The position numbers and the translations under genes are program-made. The notes under the pieces are model-generated. The model made no database searches. It worked only from the letters and a program-made list of their open reading frames with translations, and was not told the origin of the DNA. A stretch of 12,168 bases of DNA from Gallicola sp. (GTDB lineage Bacteria > Bacillota > Clostridia > Tissierellales > Peptoniphilaceae), in NCBI GenBank assembly GCA_012798975.1, contig JAAZME010000132.1, forward strand, positions 1 through 12,168, written 5' to 3'. This document shows, one piece after another, positions 11,963-12,168 of the stretch; positions within the stretch are counted from its first letter, which is position 1; each line of letters begins with the position of its first letter.

Positions 11963-12168
11963 ATGGCGAAAAAGAAACTCGTTTTTGAAAATCCATATGA
12001 AGAAAAATGCCCTATCCTTTATGCGATGTCGTTGATAGGGGGAAAATGGAAAATTCCCATATTATGGCATCTAGCACATTACAAAATACTTCATTATAAT
12101 GAACTAAAGCGGCATTTAAATGGTATATCAAACACTGTGCTTACACGATGTCTCCAGGAGTTAGAACA
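11963..12168 (+). CDS. HxlR-family (MarR-like winged helix) transcriptional regulator, partial
   Basis: The first 68 residues of a plus-strand regulator, cut by the right edge. The HxlR/DUF24 signature is plain: Cys16-Pro-Ile, LIGGKWKIPILWHL (24-37), YNELKRHLNGIS (45-56) and LTRCLQELE (60-68), the recognition-helix region. Members often sense quinones, aldehydes or disulfide stress through the N-terminal cysteine, here Cys16, and control a divergent reductase; YodB-yodC in Bacillus subtilis is the known case. Here the divergent gene is a nitroreductase with a premature stop. ATG at 11963 has a GAAGGGAAAG site about nine bases upstream. It is the only plus-strand gene in the window. Confidence 0.9.
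   Translation, partial: MAKKKLVFENPYEEKCPILYAMSLIGGKWKIPILWHLAHYKILHYNELKRHLNGISNTVLTRCLQELE

Noticed and set aside
1..12168. Mobile element, CRISPR, toxin-antitoxin or defence system
   Set aside because: No transposase, integrase, regular spaced repeats, toxin-like pair or defence domains were seen; all major ORFs fit metabolic, transport or regulatory families.

Overview
The window reads as a chromosomal stretch of a low-GC, AT-rich Gram-positive anaerobe (Bacillota, probably a Clostridia- or Tissierellia-type organism). This rests on strong AAGGAGG-type ribosome binding sites, many intrinsic terminators with long U-tracts, and family choices such as QueT, an Isf-like iron-sulfur flavoprotein and a YtrA-type GntR regulator. 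I cannot name the species. Every gene is on the minus strand except an HxlR-family regulator that begins at the right edge on the plus strand. No insertion sequence, phage gene, CRISPR array, tRNA or rRNA is visible. The window looks like ordinary housekeeping and nutrient-salvage DNA rather than a mobile accessory island.

Layout, left to right (transcription runs right to left). (1) 1-890: a YtrA-type GntR regulator followed by the ABC ATPase it probably controls (cut by the window edge); a palindrome lies inside the regulator's promoter. (2) 954-1278: a gene-free AT-rich spacer. (3) 1279-3989: a purine salvage operon, NCS2 nucleobase permease then guanine deaminase (guaD), closed by a terminator. 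(4) 4040-6630: lplA-lipA-queH. Lipoate ligase and lipoyl synthase are tightly coupled. The epoxyqueuosine reductase queH follows a strong terminator hairpin and ends inside another one. (5) 6637-8511: a three-gene operon of a PCC/DUF296-domain protein and two tandem class I glutamine-amidotransferase-like hydrolases (PuuD/peptidase C26 family). (6) 8528-9103: queT, the substrate-binding subunit of an ECF queuosine-precursor transporter, preceded by what looks like a preQ1-I riboswitch and an intrinsic terminator. (7) 9131-10308: a D-2-hydroxyacid dehydrogenase coupled to a 60-residue membrane protein. (8) 10441-11127: an iron-sulfur flavoprotein with its terminator. (9) 11304-12168: a nitroreductase interrupted by an in-frame TGA, divergent from the HxlR-type regulator.

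Themes: cofactor and nucleobase salvage (guanine, lipoate, queuosine precursor), gamma-glutamyl amide hydrolysis, and flavin redox proteins. queT and queH lie about 4 kb apart and together suggest that the cell imports a queuosine precursor and finishes queuosine from epoxyqueuosine. The most interesting new-looking signal is a shared inverted repeat, TACTGA-N6-TCAGT, at the predicted transcription starts of both the PCC/amidotransferase operon and the dehydrogenase/membrane-protein operon. It suggests a common regulator for these two units on either side of queT.
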